A stretch of DNA of 8,129 bases from Candidatus Omnitrophota bacterium. GTDB lineage: Bacteria > Omnitrophota > Gorgyraeia > Zapsychrales > JANLHA01. The stretch spans positions 1 to 8,129 of the forward strand of contig JAHFFS010000057.1 of NCBI GenBank assembly GCA_023247815.1, in the 5' to 3' direction. Under the pieces are notes generated by a model, which was given only the letters and a program-made list of their open reading frames with translations, was not told the origin of the DNA and did no database searches. Positions 1 through 6,000 of the stretch are shown here, one piece after another. The stretch's first letter is position 1. Every line of letters begins with the position of its first letter. The position numbers and the translations under genes were made by a program.

Positions 1-3000
1 GCCAATTGGCACTGTGATATTCAAATGCTGTTGCATCACCTCTCTTCTGGGCTTCTTGTTCAAGGGCCAGTGACACGTCTTTTTCCGGAGAATGATTGAT
101 AAAGAGGATCGGTTCTTCAGAATGGATGGCGCGCAACTCATCTAAGATCGCTGCAAACGAAGCAACTACATTGTCCTTAGAAAGCGGGATTTCAACTAAA
201 CGACCACCCATTTCAACCTTGCGCTGCGCGTCAGGCGTATGGTCTGGCGGATAAAGCTGGTAAACCTGGACAGGATATTGATTGACCAATTCTTGGTTTA
301 CCCCTTGGATGTGGCCGCGCTCACCGCCAGCTGAATCATACGTGCTGGAATAAGCAACAACAATGAATTTCGGTCTGGTTGCGGTTTGTTTTTTCGAAGC
401 GCCAGGCTCCGCATCCGTTTCCTTCATAGAAGGCCACAGAATTTCTGCCATGGTCTGCGCCTCATGCCCGCTATAATATTCACGGCCATCTTGATCACTT
501 GCATAGAACACATGATTTTTCCTGGCATCCAAAAACATCTTGATTTCGTACGGAATCGCAAAAGTTTTCTCTTTGACCATTTTGTTATCATTCGAAATCC
601 ACCAATCGATCAATCGACCTGAAGGGTCAAAACGCATTTCGACAGGCAAAGGTTCTTGACCCGGAACTTCCAGCGCATATGTGATTTCTTGATAATTTTC
701 CAGACCATAGCGCATGAGTTCATTTTCATCATCGGGATCCCATAACCGCAGCACAATTTTTTTGCCAGTACTGTCTTTGAAGGTCAATAAGTTAATCATG
801 CGCGGAGCATCAACGATAGGTCGAACTGCAAATCCAATGCCGGTGATTTGAAGTTTTTTAGCCGCCTGCTCAACCCCCATCAGTTCCTGCGCCCGTATGG
901 CCGCATCCCCCGCCGGGGATTGAGGTTTTTGGATAGCGGATAAAGCCCCTTCGGATGAACTGGCCTGGCCTGCTCTTTCCAACAATCTTTGCGGGAATTG
1001 TTCGACATACGCGATGTACTTGTTGTAGTTGTCATCGTTCCCATATTTTTTCAAGAAGCGTTCTTTGACAAACGCATCGGTCTTACTGCGGTCTTCGGTC
1101 TTAAAACTTTCGATATCTTCGGGAGAATATTTTTGCGCTTGATGATAGGGCGTCAGGCCGGTCTGGCCGAAGGCCACGACTTCATCGGCCGAGGCAAGGA
1201 TGTGGGCGTCGCGTTTGAGAATTTTTAAATCTTCTGCGGATATGTTTTGTTGACCGAAAAATCGTTCATTCTTTAATAAATCGAACCAATAACGTTCCCG
1301 TCCTTCGTGATAAATGGCTTCTTCTCTTAACTCGGGAGGGCCTTTGTTAATCTCCTGCGAAAGGACGATGATTAAACGCCCGTTCTCATCAACAAACCAA
1401 TAGGCCGACATGCCCGCGGGCATTTCCCCGGGCTTGGCCTCAATCGTCGTCGCGTCTATCTTTTGCCCCTTGATCTCGTATGTTTCATTTGGCTTTGCCT
1501 TAAATGCTTCCTTCGCCCGTTCCCGCCAGGGTTTCATCGCCTCGGCAGAAACTTCCATCCCATCACCCGCATCTCGAATGCCGGGAGTTCGTAACGCGCC
1601 ACCTGTTGCTAAGCCTTCTGGCCCGGAACCTAGCTTGACACCCAAACTCTCCAAGGTCACACCTCGACCCAGAATTTCAAATCTTTCCCATCTCTGCAAT
1701 GTATTGTCACCTTTGGCATCAATAGCCGCTTCCACATTTGGTTTATTGGGCCAAACACCGGCCCGATTCAAACTATCAACCGCGACTTTAACCATGGCGC
1801 GTTTGCCTTCCTGCGTATCAGGCGCTTCTATCCTGGCCATTTTGAATTCCTCAAAACTCCTGTTTAACTTTTTGCGGATCAGGTAGCTCAACCAATAGAC
1901 ATCCGTGCCTAATGCTTGCGCGACCTCTCGAGGATCTGCCAAAGAATCACCCTTAGTAACCGCGCCAACCCTGGTCTTGATAAATTTAATTACCTCTGTC
2001 GAATGAACCTCATTCCCAAGACCAGGCAAACGATGCCAGGCATTTACACCGGTATCCTGGTATGGAAGCAACTCTCTAATCAAGACGGAAGCCATAGTTT
2101 TATAGTCTTCAAAAAGGTCTTCCAAAGTGGGCTTGTTCAATTTTGTAATATACTTCTTTTCCATGTCAAAAAAATTGTCTGTTAGATGCGAATTTGCTTT
2201 TCCCCAATCCTTTATCTTGGTTGGTCTGATCTCCGACAAATGTTTGCCCAAATCTTCAGAGATCCACCCAACCTCTTCTAAACTAAAATTGACTTTGCCA
2301 TCCACAGACATGACCTCGTTTATCAGATCGGCCTGGACAGACGCTTCATAGGGATCGGCCAATTTAGCGTTGATAACGGAGGCAGCCTCTGCAATTTTCA
2401 TGAGCCTGCTTAACCGCGGCATTCGTTCCTTGATCCCGGGCTCTTTGGGCTGGGAAGGATCTCGGGCAAGCTCGGATGCCTTCTCTTCGCTGAGTCGTTG
2501 ATCCACCATCCTCTTAAACCAAGCCAGTATCTCCAGTTTTTTACCCAGCGACGCATATTCAGGCTTTGATTTCAATTCATCCTTGGTGATGATCTTAACC
2601 TCTTTAGTCATGATATCACCCGCTTTTAAGGACCTAAAAATGTCATAAAGGTCAACATTGTCGGTATCGATCCGGCCGTCAGATCCGTTACCGTTGCCTC
2701 CATTGGATTGACGTTCCAAAGCAGAATGGATCTCAAGTCTGCGTTCATTAATGGCGCCGATCTCATCCTCATCCATTCTCGCATTTCTGGTCTTTCGATA
2801 AACGCCGGTATGGAAAACCCGCTGTGTTAACGTGTCCTTAACTGTTCTCAAAAGTGCATTGCCATATGTATCCCTGATCCGGCTTTCTGCCTCCGGCACC
2901 AGCTGATTGCTCAAATTAACTCCCTGCCCCGACGTCACCGGTTGATACCCAAGCTCAATGAGGACCCGTTCAAATTCAGTTCCCTGCAATGGCGAACCTT

Positions 3001-6000
3001 CTGGCGTGGCGATGATCAATTCCCCGCCGATCGCCAAAAGATGATCATAAGACCTTAACATTCCCCGCACCTGCGTCTTATCGAACCGATTTAAGACTAA
3101 ATTCATGGTGATGTGGGTAAATTGATGGGGCAGTTCAATAAAACTTCTTAACTCAGGATCGATCGTTCCGGCTTTGGCGATCAGATCACTAATATTTCCC
3201 CTGATCTTTAAAGGATTGGACGCTATCTTAAAAGTATCCTCATTTGCTTCCAGGTCGATGACACTGCCGGCCAATGCAGGGGCCACGCTTTGAAGGATCG
3301 ACCAAACCACGCTGGCATTCGCTCCGACGTCCAGTATCAAAGGTTCCCCCGAAATCGGGTTATGCGCAATCTGATTCGCGATCCAAAAACCCGAGTGGTA
3401 TAACGGCCGGCTGGTATTGACCTTACCATCGACTACCAAGTTTCTTTTAAAAGCAAGAATCCTTGAGTGAACTATGATGATAGTCTTGACGGATTCGGGA
3501 TCGAAAGCAATTCTATTATGAACATTGTTCAAAATCTTAACGATATGCTCCTGGTCGCCAGTCGGCAAATAGGTCAACTTACCCCATAGTTGAGAAGAGT
3601 TCACTTTCTTTGACAACTCCTGGAAGATCTCCCAAAATCGGCCTAAAGGCATGTCTTTTGTTGCGCCTTCAGTCAACTCGGGAGGAAAATCCCTCTGCCA
3701 TTTGGCGTCGAATTCTGCCCAAACTTGTTGAATGCGCTCAAAATGCCGGTCGCCGGGAAGGATGCGTTTACTCTCACCGTTCCCTCTTAACTCAACCAAT
3801 AATTTTTTGGAATTTTCCGTTTCTCCAAAAAGATCCTGAAATTTCAACAATTCATCAACACGTTTATCTTGGATCTCAACTTCCTTTTCTTTCTTACTTA
3901 ATAATTCATCAATTCGCGCCTTGCGATTGTCAAAAAGATTTCGGGCATCAACCTTACCGACATAGGCCAAACGACCATTTTTGTTGCGCAAAGTGAAGAA
4001 CCAGCTAGGCTTATTACCTCCTTCATCAACGTTGATATTTTGACCGTCTCGCTTGATGCCCTGCGCCTGGATCCCGCCGGGCGAATGAGTAATGCCTGTA
4101 ATCTCCCATTGTGCCGCCAAATCCTCCCACAATCCTTCTCCAGTAGAAAGCTTCTTCATATTGACAACCAAAAGTTTAAGCTCGAAAGCTATTCTTTCCT
4201 GGACTTTTTGAACATAATTCAAATAACTTGCATATTCTCTCTGTGTAAGATGGCCCCTGACATCTTCATTAATATTGTTCCTGTCTTCGCCAAAAAGCTC
4301 TTTGAGTCCCTCGTAATTCTTAGATCGCAGCATCCGCTCATGAAGCGGCGTCAGGCCTCCGCGATTGTACCCAAAGACAATCGATTGCCTGGCCGAGGCC
4401 ACACGATGACCTTCTTTGAGGTCAACATCCTCGTGATAATAACCCTCATCCTGTTCTTCCGAAGTATAATCCGGACGCACGACGTAAATAATGTTTCCTT
4501 CGGCGTCCGGTAAATGAAAGGCAAAAATCCCGTCGGGCATTTGGCCGTTTTGGTCATTCATTGGATCGCTCGTGATGAATTTGCCTTTGAACGTTCGACC
4601 TTCAATTGTTTTAGTTTTAACCTCAACGCCCAGGGCTTTTTCTTTCCACCGTTCTTTGGTTGCAGGCGAAACTTCCACCGCCGGAGCCTTGCCCATCATC
4701 TTCATCGCATCGCCGGATAAATTCCCGTTCTCCTCGCCCGCCCGCGCGGCCTGGGCCGGTGAGGTTTGTTTTTCTTGAGCTGAAGCCGCCCTCTTTGTTA
4801 CTTCAAAAACCTTCCATTCATGTCGACCGCCATCCTGTGTAGGCACGATTTCTTCCAGAATATCTGGATCCTTCTCATAAAGAAGCTCATTAATAACATC
4901 CTGGGTATATTGTTCTTCATTATTGCTCGTATATGCACCTATAATTAATGGCCTCTTATTCTTCACCGCCCTCGTTACATTTTTAAGCAATTCAATTCCT
5001 TTATTTGAACCGATGACCTCTGGCGAAAAAAGTACACTCATCATCACAGCACCATCATATGAATTTTCTTCTGCAGAACCTGCTTCGAAGGAACTCGTAT
5101 GAACTTCAATATTACTTAAGAATTCAAACCCTTCTTTCCCTATATGTGAAGAAAAACCACTAACCAGGCTTTCTTCTGGTTGAAAAATTGTTACATGGTA
5201 ACCAAGCGAGGCAAAAATAAATTCCCACGGGACTTGGCTCATGAGCCCTGTGAAATCAAGGGACGGCCCGATCGATAAAATTCGGGAACCCTCTGGTAAA
5301 TTTAGAGACTTAATAATCTCAATCGCGCGTTTGGCAAAAGGCGTGTCTAAAAGTTCCTTGCCGGTTGGGGTTGGCCATTTGGGCCATGGCTGTCCCTGTG
5401 GGGCTGTGGTTCCGCCAAGGGCTTTGGCGACGTCGGGCAGAAGCAAGGCAAGTTCGGGTGAAGTGAATACAGCCGCAGTTCGCGCCCGGACAAACTGATA
5501 ATTGATACCCGGGTGCAAATATCTCTTCATATCATCGCCCGTGATGAGATTCTCTCTTAAAAACAAAAGATGGATTGGGCTCTTCAACCATTTCAAAGCT
5601 GGTTCTTGCCAGAATTCCCCTAGAGACATCAAATATTCTAATTGAGCTGTAGGCACGCTTAATACCACTTCCTCTGGTGGCGTCATCCCCAAAGCGATCC
5701 ACTCATCTTTTGTTCTGGTCAATGCCTTCTTCAACATTTCCTGGATTCTGGATTTGGTTCGTTCATCCAAATTTTCGTTGTCAAAGACACGCTGTAAAAA
5801 CCGTATAGCTATCTCGTCAAGCGTAAGCAGTTTATCCGACTTAAAATATGCGGTCATCACTTGTTTTATAGTCTCTTTATCGTAAACCCCGCCACTGGAA
5901 TAAATGGCCGGATTCACCGCCTGAACCAACCCCCACAAAATCTGATCCTCCAGCGTGATCCGGACACCCAAAGCAGAGTTCTCGGCTATGACTTCTTTCA

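Noticed and set aside
1259..1300. Zinc metalloprotease signature around the YHEGRE sequence
   Set aside because: The classical HExxH motif is absent: it reads HExxE, and copy 1 does not keep even that. Protease function is not supported.
4351..4557. Minus-strand open frame of 68 codons in a different frame
   Set aside because: It overlaps the giant frame entirely, shifted by one base. The main frame here encodes the YHE module, which is supported by its second copy.
4558..4560. Possible internal start codon (Met before NDQNGQMPD)
   Set aside because: The frame is open for more than 1100 codons upstream, and the homologous module copy 2 extends well before the equivalent point.
5461..5640. 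Transmembrane segment in the hydrophobic stretch with IHLLFLRENLITG
   Set aside because: It is too short and is interrupted by Arg and Glu. No 18-residue apolar run is found anywhere in the frame.
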